A DNA stretch of 12,117 bases, taken from positions 19,925-32,041 of the forward strand of contig PKXR01000202.1 of the NCBI GenBank assembly GCA_003133485.1. Reading direction: 5' to 3'. A model generated the notes under the pieces. The model did no database searches and was not told the DNA's origin. It saw nothing but the letters and a program-made list of their open reading frames with translations. The stretch's first letter is position 1. Each line of letters begins with the position of its first letter. Shown piece by piece: positions 1 through 6,081 of the stretch. Source of the DNA: Candidatus Dormiibacterota bacterium (lineage in GTDB: Bacteria; Chloroflexota; Dormibacteria; UBA8260; Bog-877). A program made the position numbers and the translations under genes.

Positions 1-1
1 C

Positions 2-274
2 GCCGCTGCCGCCGGCCATGCAGAGGGCAGCACCCCGGCGGTAGGGGCGATTGTGGTGTGGCCGCCTGACTCCGGCGGAGCTTCCGATGCGGGCCACGTC
101 GCCTACGTGACCGCGATCTCGGTGCCAGGTGCTGGCTACCCGAACAACTTCGAAGTCTCCGAGATGAACTACTACGGCTCCGGTGGGGGTTTCGACCGGG
201 TCGACTACCGGGTGGTACCCGACGCCGGTTCCGGGTTCGATGGGTTCATCTACCCTCCCACGGCGAGCTCCTGA
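2..274 (+). CDS. CHAP-domain peptidoglycan hydrolase, C-terminal part
   Basis: The reading frame is open from the left edge to TGA at 272-274, so only the last 90 residues are present and the start lies outside the window. It carries the C-terminal half of a CHAP (cysteine/histidine-dependent amidohydrolase/peptidase) fold. A PAVGAIVVW strand is followed by AGHVAYVTAI, whose His is the likely catalytic histidine, and then by SEMNYYGSGGGFDRVDYR, the usual Glu/Asn-Met-Asn strand and closing strands. The catalytic Cys would be upstream and is not visible. CHAP enzymes cut peptide or amide bonds in peptidoglycan outside the membrane. The next gene, a lysozyme-like transglycosylase, starts 1 nt after this stop, so the two probably work together on the wall. 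Gram-positive type IV systems often carry both activities in one VirB1-like protein; here they are separate. The domain is clear, the full architecture unknown. Confidence 0.85.
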   Translation, partial: AAAAGHAEGSTPAVGAIVVWPPDSGGASDAGHVAYVTAISVPGAGYPNNFEVSEMNYYGSGGGFDRVDYRVVPDAGSGFDGFIYPPTASS

Positions 275-275
275 C

Positions 276-905
276 ATGGCGCAGCTAACCTGGCCGTCCT
301 ATACCCCCAGGGTCGTCCTCTCCCTCCGCCATGAGGCGAAGACGCCGGCCAGTCGGATTCCATTGCTGGCATGCCGCCTGCGGTGGATCACCGCCGCGAC
401 CGTGCTTCTCATCAGCACGCCAGTGGTGGCCGCGCTCGCGACCGAGGGCGCCACGGGTCCGCCCTCAACCGCCCCGGCGGCGATCGCCCAGGTCGCCAGC
501 CAGGCTCGCAGCGTCCTGTCGGTGACCAACTTTCAGGTGACGCTGCCCCTCCAGGAGGCCCAGGTGCTCCCCCCGCCACCGCCGGCAGTGGCGGCTCTGC
601 CTTTTGGATCGGCCTTTTGGCAAGCGGTGCCGGAGCCTCCGGTGGGCACCATCACCCAGATCATCTGGGCAGCGGCCCAGGAGTACGACGTGTCGTACTC
701 CTGGCTGCTCGGGGTAGCCCAATGTGAATCGGGCTTAGATCCTACCGACGTGAACACGTCGTCGGGCGCCAGCGGCCTCTTCCAGTTCATGCCGGCGACC
801 TTCCATGGCCACGGCGGCACCGACATCTGGGACCCGGTGCAGCAGTCCGATATCGCCGCGAAGATGTTCTCCATCGGCGAGTCCGACGAGTGGGTCTGCA
901 AGTAG
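276..905 (+). CDS. Membrane-anchored lysozyme-like lytic transglycosylase
   Basis: 209 residues. The frame is open back to about 183, but ATG 276 is preferred: it begins 1 nt after the upstream stop, and the extra N-terminus would only be a shadow of the CHAP gene. Residues about 37-55 form one hydrophobic segment (signal anchor or signal peptide) preceded by Arg/Lys/His residues. Residues 60-122 are an Ala/Pro-rich linker with a run of prolines near 99-103. Residues 123-209 are a goose-lysozyme/SLT-like domain: AQCESGLDP with probable catalytic Glu151, then GASGLFQFMPATF, the typical substrate-groove motif. Cys150 and Cys208 could form the disulfide seen in secreted relatives. The predicted role is cleavage of the MurNAc-GlcNAc bond at the outer membrane face, either for wall turnover or to let an envelope-spanning machine through, like VirB1. 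The link to the secretion genes downstream is inference. Confidence 0.88.
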   Translation: MAQLTWPSYTPRVVLSLRHEAKTPASRIPLLACRLRWITAATVLLISTPVVAALATEGATGPPSTAPAAIAQVASQARSVLSVTNFQVTLPLQEAQVLPPPPPAVAALPFGSAFWQAVPEPPVGTITQIIWAAAQEYDVSYSWLLGVAQCESGLDPTDVNTSSGASGLFQFMPATFHGHGGTDIWDPVQQSDIAAKMFSIGESDEWVCK

Positions 906-982
906 GCAGACCGGCGGGTCCCCGTTGTCACCACACTGCCTGGGAAACCGTCGCGGCGGCCTCCATCGGACAGTTCGCGGCT

Positions 983-988
983 TAGACT
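983..988 (+). promoter_or_regulatory. -10 box TAGACT, leaderless promoter for the M20 gene
   Basis: TAGACT ends 6 nt before the GTG at 995, and no Shine-Dalgarno sequence lies in between. The spacing places the transcription start at or next to the start codon. No clear -35 hexamer is visible at 17-18 bp. The same arrangement recurs at five other starts in the window, which raises confidence. Confidence 0.5.
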
Positions 989-994
989 CTGCCG

Positions 995-2164
995 GTGCCT
1001 CAACTGGACAGGTCACCCGATCTGCCCGCTTTGCGCCGGTGGCTCGGTGACCGCCAGCCCCGCTGGCTGGAAGCCCTCGAGGAACTGGTTAGCTGCGAGT
1101 CTCCGAGTGGCGACCGCGAGTCGATCGCGACCTGCGCCCGGATCGTCGAGCGACTCTTCGCGGCCGACGCTGGGGCGACTGACATCCGGCTGGTAGAAGA
1201 GGGCGCGGTCCCTTACCTGGTGCTGCACTGGGACGACTCGGGAGGCCCTTCTCCGCTTCTGCTCGGCCACCTCGACACGGTCTGGGATACCGGCTCCTTC
1301 CAGCCCCTCTTCCAGGTCTCGGCAGGACGGGCTATGGGTCCGGGGGTCTTCGACATGAAGGGCGGGGTGGTGGTGGCGCTGGCGGCGCTCGCCGGGCTCC
1401 GGGAGGCGAATTGCCAGCGGGGAGGAATGACCTTGCTACTGACCGGGGACGAAGAGGTCGGCAGTGAAGCTTCCCGCGACCTGATCGAGGCCGAGGCGCG
1501 AGACTCCTCGGCGGTGCTGGTGTTGGAGCCGCCGCTCGGTCAAGCTGTCAAGATCGCTCGGAAGGGGATCGGTGGGTACCGCTTGACCGTGCGAGGCCGG
1601 GCTGCCCACGCCGGGCTGGACCCTGAACGAGGGGTGAACTCTCTGGTCGCGATCGCTCCCCTGGTGGCCGAGGTGGCCTCACTGGCCCGACCGGAGCTGG
1701 GCACGACGGTTTCCCCCACCATCCTGCGGGCGGGGACTCGGGCGAACGTCATTCCCGCCCATGCGGAGCTCGAGATCGACGTGCGCTTCGCCTTAGCTGC
1801 CGAGGCGGAGCGAGTCGACCAGGGGGTGCGAAAGCTCAGGGTCGCCGTCCCAGAAGCGGCTCTGGAGGTGGAGGGCGGCACCAACCGGCCCCCGTTCGAG
1901 CCGGTCTCCTCAAGCGGCCTATTCGCTCTCGCCCAGGTGGTCGCGCGGGAGCTCGGCTGGCCAGGGCTCGAGGGAGCCACCGTGGGGGGCGGCAGCGACG
2001 GAAACTTCACCGCCGCGCTGGGCGTGCCAACCCTTGACGGGCTGGGGATCGTGGGGGGCAACGCCCACGCGGCGGGTGAGTGGGTCGAGCTAATCTCGAT
2101 CGCGGACCGGGCAGCGCTTCTAGCCGGGTTGCTGGCCAAGATCTGGGCAGGACGGCTGTCATGA
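995..2164 (+). CDS. M20-family metallopeptidase / N-acyl-amino-acid deacylase (CPG2-like)
   Basis: 389 residues, GTG start, the usual length for the M20 carboxypeptidase-G2/ArgE/DapE group. The metal-centre residues are all present in order: His92 and Asp94 in GHLDTVW, bridging Asp120 in GPGVFDMKGG, Glu153-Glu154 (general base and ligand) in TGDEEVGS, Glu178 in LVLEPP, and His358 in GGNAHAAGEW. The dimerisation (lid) domain, about residues 190-300, has GRAAHAG with the conserved His205. Such enzymes are cytoplasmic di-zinc hydrolases that remove an acyl or peptide group from the amino nitrogen of an amino acid. The stop overlaps the ATG of the racemase gene (ATGA), so the two are translationally coupled. 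With that partner, N-succinyl- or N-acyl-L-amino-acid hydrolysis is a good guess. Folate-type glutamate carboxypeptidase or peptidase activity is the alternative; substrate cannot be read from sequence. Confidence 0.9.
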   Translation: MPQLDRSPDLPALRRWLGDRQPRWLEALEELVSCESPSGDRESIATCARIVERLFAADAGATDIRLVEEGAVPYLVLHWDDSGGPSPLLLGHLDTVWDTGSFQPLFQVSAGRAMGPGVFDMKGGVVVALAALAGLREANCQRGGMTLLLTGDEEVGSEASRDLIEAEARDSSAVLVLEPPLGQAVKIARKGIGGYRLTVRGRAAHAGLDPERGVNSLVAIAPLVAEVASLARPELGTTVSPTILRAGTRANVIPAHAELEIDVRFALAAEAERVDQGVRKLRVAVPEAALEVEGGTNRPPFEPVSSSGLFALAQVVARELGWPGLEGATVGGGSDGNFTAALGVPTLDGLGIVGGNAHAAGEWVELISIADRAALLAGLLAKIWAGRLS

Positions 2165-3294
2165 CCCAAGAGCTTCCGCGGCTGCGGGTGGAGCGAGCCC
2201 GGCTGAGGGTGGTCGAGCTGCCCCTGGTCTCACCTTTCACCACCAGCTTCGGCACTCAGACCGTCCGCCGGGCTCTGCTGGTCGAGCTCGAGGGAGACGG
2301 AGTCGATGGAGTAGGTGAATGCGCCGCGGGAATCGAGCCCGGGTACTCCGCGGAGACCTGCGCCGGCGCGCTCCTCGCCCTGCGGGACTACATTCTGCCC
2401 TCGGTCCTGGGTAGGCCGGAGGCCGATGTCGTGGGACACGCCCAAGGCTGGGGGTGGGTGCGCGGCCATCACATGGCCAAGGCGGCGGTGGAGATGGCCC
2501 TGCTGGACCAGGCGGGCCGGGCCAGTGGGCAGAGCCTCTCCCAGGTCCTCGGGGGATCCCGCTCCCGGATCGGATGTGGTGTGAGCATCGGCATCCAGTC
2601 GTCGCTGGCGGCGACCATCAGCGCGATCGAGGGTTACCTGGCGGAAGGCTACCAGCGGATCAAGTTGAAGTGCAAGCCCGGCTACGACGTCGAGCTGGCC
2701 CGGGCGGTTCGCCAGAGATTTCCCGGAACTCCGCTGATGCTGGACGCCAACAGCGCCTACTCGCTCCGAGATCTCGACCAGCTACGCGCCCTGGACGAGT
2801 TCGACCTCACGATGATCGAGCAGCCGCTGGCCCACGATGACCTCATCGACCACGCAACACTCCAGGCGCAGATTGAAACCTCTATCTGCCTTGACGAGAG
2901 CGTGGAATCGCTCGCCGACCTCCGGGCCGCGATCTCACTGGGCTCCGGTCGGATCCTCAACATCAAGGCGGGTCGGGTCGGAGGTCTGCTCCCCGCGGCC
3001 CAGCTCCACGACACCTGCGGAGAGGCTGGCTGGCCCGTTTGGTGCGGCGGGATGCTGGAGACCGGGATCGGCCGGGCCGCCAACCTGGCGCTGGCCTCAC
3101 TGCCGGGCTTCACTCTCCCCGGAGACACCTCTGCCAGCGACCGCTACTTCAAGCAGGATTTGCTGCGGCAGCCGTTCGAGCTGGCCGCCGACGGCACCCT
3201 GCCGGTCCCCAGCGGACCCGGGCTGGGGATCGAGCTCGACCAGCGCCGTCTGAAAGAGATCACTGTTCACTTGGAAGAACTGACCTCCAGGTGA
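2161..3294 (+). CDS. menC: N-acylamino-acid racemase / o-succinylbenzoate synthase (enolase superfamily)
   Basis: 377 residues from ATG 2161, which overlaps the upstream TGA (ATGA). The frame is open back to about 2080, but that part only mirrors the M20 gene. Residues 1-130 are the capping domain, with the 20s-loop region SPFTTSFG. The (beta/alpha)7-beta barrel follows with every catalytic residue of the MenC-type-2/NSAR group: the KxK pair Lys168/Lys170, metal ligands Asp195 (LMLDANSAYS), Glu220 (MIEQPL) and Asp245 (CLDESV), and the second base Lys269 (LNIKAGRVGG). GGMLETGIGRAANLA near the end is also typical. Members make o-succinylbenzoate for menaquinone, racemise N-succinyl amino acids, or do both. 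No other men gene is in the window and the coupled partner is an M20 deacylase, so a D-to-L amino-acid salvage role is favoured. A menaquinone role is not excluded, so the symbol is provisional. Confidence 0.9.
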   Translation: MTQELPRLRVERARLRVVELPLVSPFTTSFGTQTVRRALLVELEGDGVDGVGECAAGIEPGYSAETCAGALLALRDYILPSVLGRPEADVVGHAQGWGWVRGHHMAKAAVEMALLDQAGRASGQSLSQVLGGSRSRIGCGVSIGIQSSLAATISAIEGYLAEGYQRIKLKCKPGYDVELARAVRQRFPGTPLMLDANSAYSLRDLDQLRALDEFDLTMIEQPLAHDDLIDHATLQAQIETSICLDESVESLADLRAAISLGSGRILNIKAGRVGGLLPAAQLHDTCGEAGWPVWCGGMLETGIGRAANLALASLPGFTLPGDTSASDRYFKQDLLRQPFELAADGTLPVPSGPGLGIELDQRRLKEITVHLEELTSR

Positions 3295-3339
3295 GCGGCG
3301 TGGGCTCGCCTCCGAGGGACTGATCGTGCGGGCCTGGGG

Positions 3340-3345
3340 TACGAT
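3340..3345 (+). promoter_or_regulatory. -10 box TACGAT, leaderless promoter for the 3356 gene
   Basis: TACGAT ends 10 nt before the ATG at 3356, and the short spacer (CGAGCCTTAG) has no purine-rich ribosome site. It lies in the 61-nt gap after the racemase gene and marks a new transcription unit (3356 onward). No convincing -35 element is seen. Confidence 0.5.
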
Positions 3346-3355
3346 CGAGCCTTAG

Positions 3356-4045
3356 ATGGAAGAGGCCAACCAGCTCAACACGCTCGTGGTCGTCGGGGAT
3401 GCCGATCTGGCTCGCCGCGCTGCTCAACTGGTGCCCTCCTTCCGGGTGGTCGGGGCAGTCGAGGACCGGGAGCTGGCGGACCCAGCGACTAGCCTAGCCC
3501 GGATCGGCGCCATGCTAGATCACGGCCAGGCACCGGCGGCCGTCCTGTGCAGTGGCAACCCCGGGTTTACCGTCCTCTCCCAGCTGCGCCACTTTCCCGC
3601 CAATCGCTGTTATGTCTTTCCGGGAGACTCGCTCTGGCCGCTGCCCACCTTGCAGTGCCTGGTGGAGGCGGCCGGCATGACCCTCCTGCAGAATTTGGAG
3701 AGCCTGCCAGTGGCGCTGGTCGGCCGAACCGTCCAAGGCGTCCGTCGCCCAGGTTACGAGGATATCCCCACGGGCTCCGGGCTGGAGGCGGAGGAATCTA
3801 TTAGCCGGTTGAAGGCGGCCCAAGTCCAGAACGCCACTCAGTCCCAGCCTCTGGAAGACTTCGGCTGGGCCGAGGCGCCCACCGTCCAGGTGCCTCCGGC
3901 GCCGGTTTCTCTACCAGGCGCGATCGCAGCGGATGAGCGGGGGCCGATGATTCTGGACGCGTCGGATGGCCAGCAGCAATCGGCATCGGCCTACCTGCCC
4001 ACCGATTTGCTCCGAGTGCTGCGGCCCCGGGTGGGCCAGGGCTAG
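3356..4045 (+). CDS. Unknown protein with degenerate receiver-like N-terminal domain
   Basis: 229 residues, not recognised as a named family. Residues about 8-120 read like a response-regulator receiver fold: strand 1 TLVVVGDADLA ending in an acidic pair, strand 2 FRVVGAVED, strand 3 PAAVLCSGNPGFTVLSQL, strand 4 CYVFPGDS. The strand-3 position that normally carries the phosphorylated Asp reads CSG, so phosphorylation looks impossible. This resembles the atypical receivers that head CpaE/TadZ-like proteins, but no ParA-type ATPase follows. Residues about 150-229 are Pro/Gln/Ala-rich and probably disordered, with short hydrophobic motifs. No signal peptide or membrane segment is seen, so it should be cytoplasmic. 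It starts a unit with the next gene, which begins directly after its stop. The fold assignment is by eye from the strand pattern. Confidence 0.72.
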   Translation: MEEANQLNTLVVVGDADLARRAAQLVPSFRVVGAVEDRELADPATSLARIGAMLDHGQAPAAVLCSGNPGFTVLSQLRHFPANRCYVFPGDSLWPLPTLQCLVEAAGMTLLQNLESLPVALVGRTVQGVRRPGYEDIPTGSGLEAEESISRLKAAQVQNATQSQPLEDFGWAEAPTVQVPPAPVSLPGAIAADERGPMILDASDGQQQSASAYLPTDLLRVLRPRVGQG

Positions 4046-4453
4046 ATGCCCAACTTGCCGAAGCGGCGAAAGTCGCCCGATCCCCAGCTGGTCGATCGGA
4101 TCCGTAGCGAGATGCGACGAATTCTGGCCGTGCTGGACGACGCCGCCGTGAGCGGCAATCTCACCCGTCTCGGACAGGCCTTCGCAGGGGATGCGCTAGC
4201 GGAGCTCAAGGCTCGTTTCACCGCCTACCAGGCGGCGGGGATCCAGGTGAGCCCGTTCCGGGAGTCGCTCAACCTGGAGATTTCGGATATCGCCGCCCAG
4301 GGGCACGCCACGGTGCGGCTTAGGTATCGCGATCGCACCAGCTTTCTGACCACCGAGGCACCTCCCAGCACGACAAACGAGGCGGTGCAGCTGCGGATGG
4401 TTCTGGACGGTCAGCGCGAGCCGTGGCGGGTCACCACGATCGCTGAGGAGTGA
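4046..4453 (+). CDS. Small NTF2-like/SnoaL-like protein, function unknown
   Basis: 135 residues; the ATG follows the preceding TAG with no gap, so translation is coupled to the 3356 gene. Residues 1-30 are basic and helical (KRRKSPDPQ, then DRIRSEMRRI). Residues about 30-133 have the helix-plus-sheet order of an NTF2-like cone: helices up to AELKARFTAYQAAG, then LNLEISDIAAQGHATVRLRYRDRTSF, then VQLRMVLDG and a closing strand EPWRVTTIAEE. The ending 'x-x-W-R-V-x-x-I' is common in NTF2-like, ARC6-IMS and Tim44-like domains. VirB8/TcpC proteins of secretion systems share this fold but carry a membrane helix, absent here. A binding or scaffolding role with the receiver-like partner is possible. 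No catalytic residues are evident. Confidence 0.75.
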   Translation: MPNLPKRRKSPDPQLVDRIRSEMRRILAVLDDAAVSGNLTRLGQAFAGDALAELKARFTAYQAAGIQVSPFRESLNLEISDIAAQGHATVRLRYRDRTSFLTTEAPPSTTNEAVQLRMVLDGQREPWRVTTIAEE

Positions 4454-4541
4454 ACCCCCAGCGAGTTCGGGCGGAGCTCATGGTAGGCTGATGGAACTGC
4501 AGAGCCAGCCCGCGGCTGTCGCCAGTGGCAGGCCCCAAATC

Positions 4542-4547
4542 TATGAT
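4542..4547 (+). promoter_or_regulatory. -10 box TATGAT, leaderless promoter deciding the start at 4557
   Basis: TATGAT is the closest match to the TATAAT consensus in the window. It ends 9 nt before ATG 4557, the spacing seen at the other leaderless starts. It therefore favours 4557 over the in-frame ATG at 4491, which lies upstream of the box and would not be on this transcript. Confidence 0.55.
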
Positions 4548-4556
4548 CTGGTGCCC

Positions 4557-5036
4557 ATGAGTCCAAAGCGCACGCCAAAATCGGAAGAGCTAGGTCCCGG
4601 CTTTGACGCACAAGCCCCGGCCGAGCCGGCTGTGGTTGCCGACGAGGATGACCAGGAGGAAGTGGAGATCGTAGAGGAAGCCGAACCGGAGCTAGTGGCT
4701 GACCCGCCGGCAGCCCCGGTCGCCCGCATTGCGCCGAGACCCTCCCCAACTCGTCCCTGGGGCGGGAACCGTGGTGCTGTCTCCATCGAGGACCTAAGTC
4801 CTGAAGAGCTGACCCCGGAAATGCGCTGGCCTCCGGGCACTTGGGTAAAGGTGAACGACGTTGTGCGCCACAGTACCGGCGAGGTCATCGAGGGCATCTC
4901 AATAGATGATGTCGGGCAGGTTATCGCGGCGCTCTCCCAGACCCTGGTCGTACTATTCCCGACCCGGGACAACCGGCGCGAAGTGGTCCACATCGACTCT
5001 ATCGAAGCCGTCGAAAAGAAGCCCAAGAGCCGCTGA
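4557..5036 (+). CDS. Unknown acidic protein with compact C-terminal domain
   Basis: 159 residues from ATG 4557; an in-frame ATG at 4491 would add 22 residues, but the TATGAT box at 4542 argues against it. Residues about 1-75 are low-complexity: an acidic stretch near 27-45 (DEDDQEEVEIVEEAEPEL) followed by an Ala/Pro/Arg-rich linker, probably disordered. Residues about 80-155 look folded, beginning with SIEDLSPEELTPEMRWPPG and continuing with beta-rich segments GTWVKVNDVV, DVGQVIAAL, TLVVLFPT and REVVHIDSIEAV, suggesting a small SH3/KOW-like barrel. The end is basic (EKKPKSR). It has no signal peptide, membrane helix or recognised active site. Its stop is 24 nt before folB, so the two may share a message. 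I do not recognise the family. Confidence 0.72.
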   Translation: MSPKRTPKSEELGPGFDAQAPAEPAVVADEDDQEEVEIVEEAEPELVADPPAAPVARIAPRPSPTRPWGGNRGAVSIEDLSPEELTPEMRWPPGTWVKVNDVVRHSTGEVIEGISIDDVGQVIAALSQTLVVLFPTRDNRREVVHIDSIEAVEKKPKSR

Positions 5037-5060
5037 CGGCGATCTCAGAGAGACCCGGGG

Positions 5061-5450
5061 GTGAACTTGAGCAACTCCGAACCCGGATCATCACGGCCCG
5101 ACCTTCTACTACTAGCTAGGCTGCGATTCTTCGGCCACCACGGCGTCTCCGCTGCCGAGAGGCGGGCCGGGGGTGAGTTCCGAGTCGATCTGGAGGTTGA
5201 GGCCGACATCAGCCTCGCCCAGGCGACCGACGACTTGGCAGACACCGTCAACTACGTGGAACTTTATGAGGCTGTCCGGGGGATCGTGGAAGAAGGCCAG
5301 TTCCACCTGCTGGAGGCGATGGCCTCCAAGATCGCCGAAGTGGTGTTGAAGCTGCCCAAAGTTGATCGAGTGCACGTCAGGGTTACCAAACCCCCCCGGC
5401 TCCCCGCCCAGGACCTGGGTTTTGCGGTGGAGATATCCCGACCTCGCTGA
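5061..5450 (+). CDS. folB: Dihydroneopterin aldolase
   Basis: 129 residues, GTG start with a weak purine stretch (GAGAGA) upstream. The protein has about 12 more N-terminal residues than usual before the first core strand (LARLRFFGHHGVSAAER), so a slightly later start is possible. The family residues are all present: Glu33 in GVSAAERRAGGEF, catalytic Tyr65 in VNYVELYEAV, Glu85 in HLLEAMASKIAEVV (pterin-binding), and Lys110 in VRVTKPPRLP. FolB converts 7,8-dihydroneopterin to 6-hydroxymethyl-7,8-dihydropterin and glycolaldehyde in folate synthesis, as a cytoplasmic octamer. No folK or folP is in the window, so the pathway is scattered or continues elsewhere. The PrgI-like gene starts 62 nt downstream with its own ribosome site and no clear promoter. 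Confidence 0.95.
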   Translation: MNLSNSEPGSSRPDLLLLARLRFFGHHGVSAAERRAGGEFRVDLEVEADISLAQATDDLADTVNYVELYEAVRGIVEEGQFHLLEAMASKIAEVVLKLPKVDRVHVRVTKPPRLPAQDLGFAVEISRPR

Positions 5451-5502
5451 CGTCGGCCCCGACCCTCTCGTTCAGCGGACTCCATTGGAGCGGGAACCTC
5501 CC

Positions 5503-5506
5503 GGAG
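5503..5506 (+). promoter_or_regulatory. Ribosome binding site GGAG of the PrgI-like gene
   Basis: GGAG sits 6 nt before ATG 5513. It is one of the few good Shine-Dalgarno sites in this window and shows that both leadered and leaderless starts are used. A 5-bp hairpin (5491-5503, CGGGA/TCCCG) abuts the first G of the site. Confidence 0.55.
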
Positions 5507-5512
5507 CCAACC

Positions 5513-5968
5513 ATGGAAGACTTTCGATTCGCGGACAACCTGGACGGAGAGGCGGTGATCGCCCTGGGACTTCCCGCGCCCAGGCTTATCCTGGCTGGCC
5601 TGGGCTCGGCCGGGGCCTGGGCACTAGCTGAGCTGCCGCTACCCGCTGCGCTTCGATTGAGCGCCGCCGGCGTCTTGGCGCTGACCACCGCGATCCTGGC
5701 CTGGGGGAAGGTTCAAGGCGTCTCCGTGGCTCGCTGGGCCCGGTTCACCCTTGGTTTTGCGGGCCGGGGCGTCGCCACCTGGACGGAGGGACACCAAGAG
5801 TGGGTCAGTGCCGAGTTGGGACCCGGCGCCGAGCGGGGCTCACTCGGTTCAGAAGCTTGCCCGACCCTCGTCGCTGGTTGGGTTGGCAGGGACCGGACGG
5901 CGCTGGATCTCCTCGGTTGGAGCTCAGAACCGCAGGACCAACTCTCCACGCCCGATTGGCGGGACTAG
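5513..5968 (+). CDS. PrgI-like membrane protein of a type IV secretion-like system
   Basis: 151 residues as annotated. Residues 1-80 are the PrgI pattern: a short polar start with FADNLDGEAVIALGLP, then two membrane helices (about 23-40 and 45-64) joined by a tight turn, followed by the amphipathic segment GKVQGVSVARWARFTLGF that closes the domain. PrgI proteins sit directly before or are fused to VirB4-type ATPases in monoderm conjugation systems, as here, and are thought to fill the VirB3 place at the membrane. The last ~65 residues (from about 5770) are less convincing. A second frame that overlaps from 5800 runs on to 6081 and meets the ATPase start exactly. The natural product may therefore change frame between 5770 and 5968, giving about 188 residues. 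The N-terminal domain is well supported; the C-terminus is doubtful. Confidence 0.8.
   Translation: MEDFRFADNLDGEAVIALGLPAPRLILAGLGSAGAWALAELPLPAALRLSAAGVLALTTAILAWGKVQGVSVARWARFTLGFAGRGVATWTEGHQEWVSAELGPGAERGSLGSEACPTLVAGWVGRDRTALDLLGWSSEPQDQLSTPDWRD
5785..5790 (+). promoter_or_regulatory. Possible internal ribosome site GGAGGG before GTG 5800
   Basis: GGAGGG lies 9 nt before GTG 5800, inside the PrgI-like gene. It could start the overlapping frame that ends at 6081. It may equally be chance, as it reads as Glu-Gly in the host gene. Confidence 0.3.
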
Positions 5969-6081
5969 TTCTGGGTTGGGAAGGGGCGGCCATCCTCTAC
6001 TCGGACTTGGCGACGACGGCGGCAGCCGGTCGACGACGCTTCCCCGGGATCGAGGTGCTAGCCGACTCGAAATCCTGGTGA
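5800..6081 (+). CDS. Overlapping ORF linking the PrgI-like gene to the VirB4 gene
   Basis: 93 residues if read from GTG 5800. It overlaps the PrgI-like gene by 169 nt in another frame and ends in TGA 6079-6081, which overlaps the ATPase start codon (GTGA). That exact stop/start overlap is the main evidence that this frame is translated. The first ~20 residues are Arg-rich and look non-coding; from about 5855 the product looks protein-like, with GPTLHARLAGLVLGWEGAA, then ILYSDLA and a short basic end. No known domain is recognised. Either it is a separate small protein begun from the GGAGGG site, or it is the C-terminus of the PrgI-like protein reached by a -1 shift (genuine, a mutation, or a sequencing error). 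No classic slippery heptamer was found in the overlap. Confidence 0.4.
   Translation: MGQCRVGTRRRAGLTRFRSLPDPRRWLGWQGPDGAGSPRLELRTAGPTLHARLAGLVLGWEGAAILYSDLATTAAAGRRRFPGIEVLADSKSW

Noticed and set aside
904..941. AGGCAG/CTGCCT inverted pair after the transglycosylase gene as a terminator
   Set aside because: The stem is 6 bp around a 26-nt loop with no T-run; too weak to call.
1540..2169. Minus-strand open frame of 209 codons opposite the M20 gene
   Set aside because: Low-complexity Ala/Ser/Arg/Pro shadow; the plus strand encodes conserved M20 residues across the same bases.
4491..4556. Earlier ATG for the acidic-protein gene
   Set aside because: The TATGAT box at 4542 lies downstream of it. 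The extra 22 residues show no feature, and no good ribosome site precedes 4491.
5480..5503. Two tiny hairpins (CTCC/GGAG and CGGGA/TCCCG) between folB and the PrgI-like gene as a terminator or riboswitch
   Set aside because: Stems are only 4-5 bp with 3-nt loops and no T-run; such pairs are expected by chance in GC-rich DNA.
5751..6077. N-terminal extension of the VirB4 frame by about 109 residues
   Set aside because: It is Arg/Gly/Ser-rich, has no domain and lies over the PrgI-like gene. GTG 6078 gives a clean GTGA junction and a normal VirB4 start.
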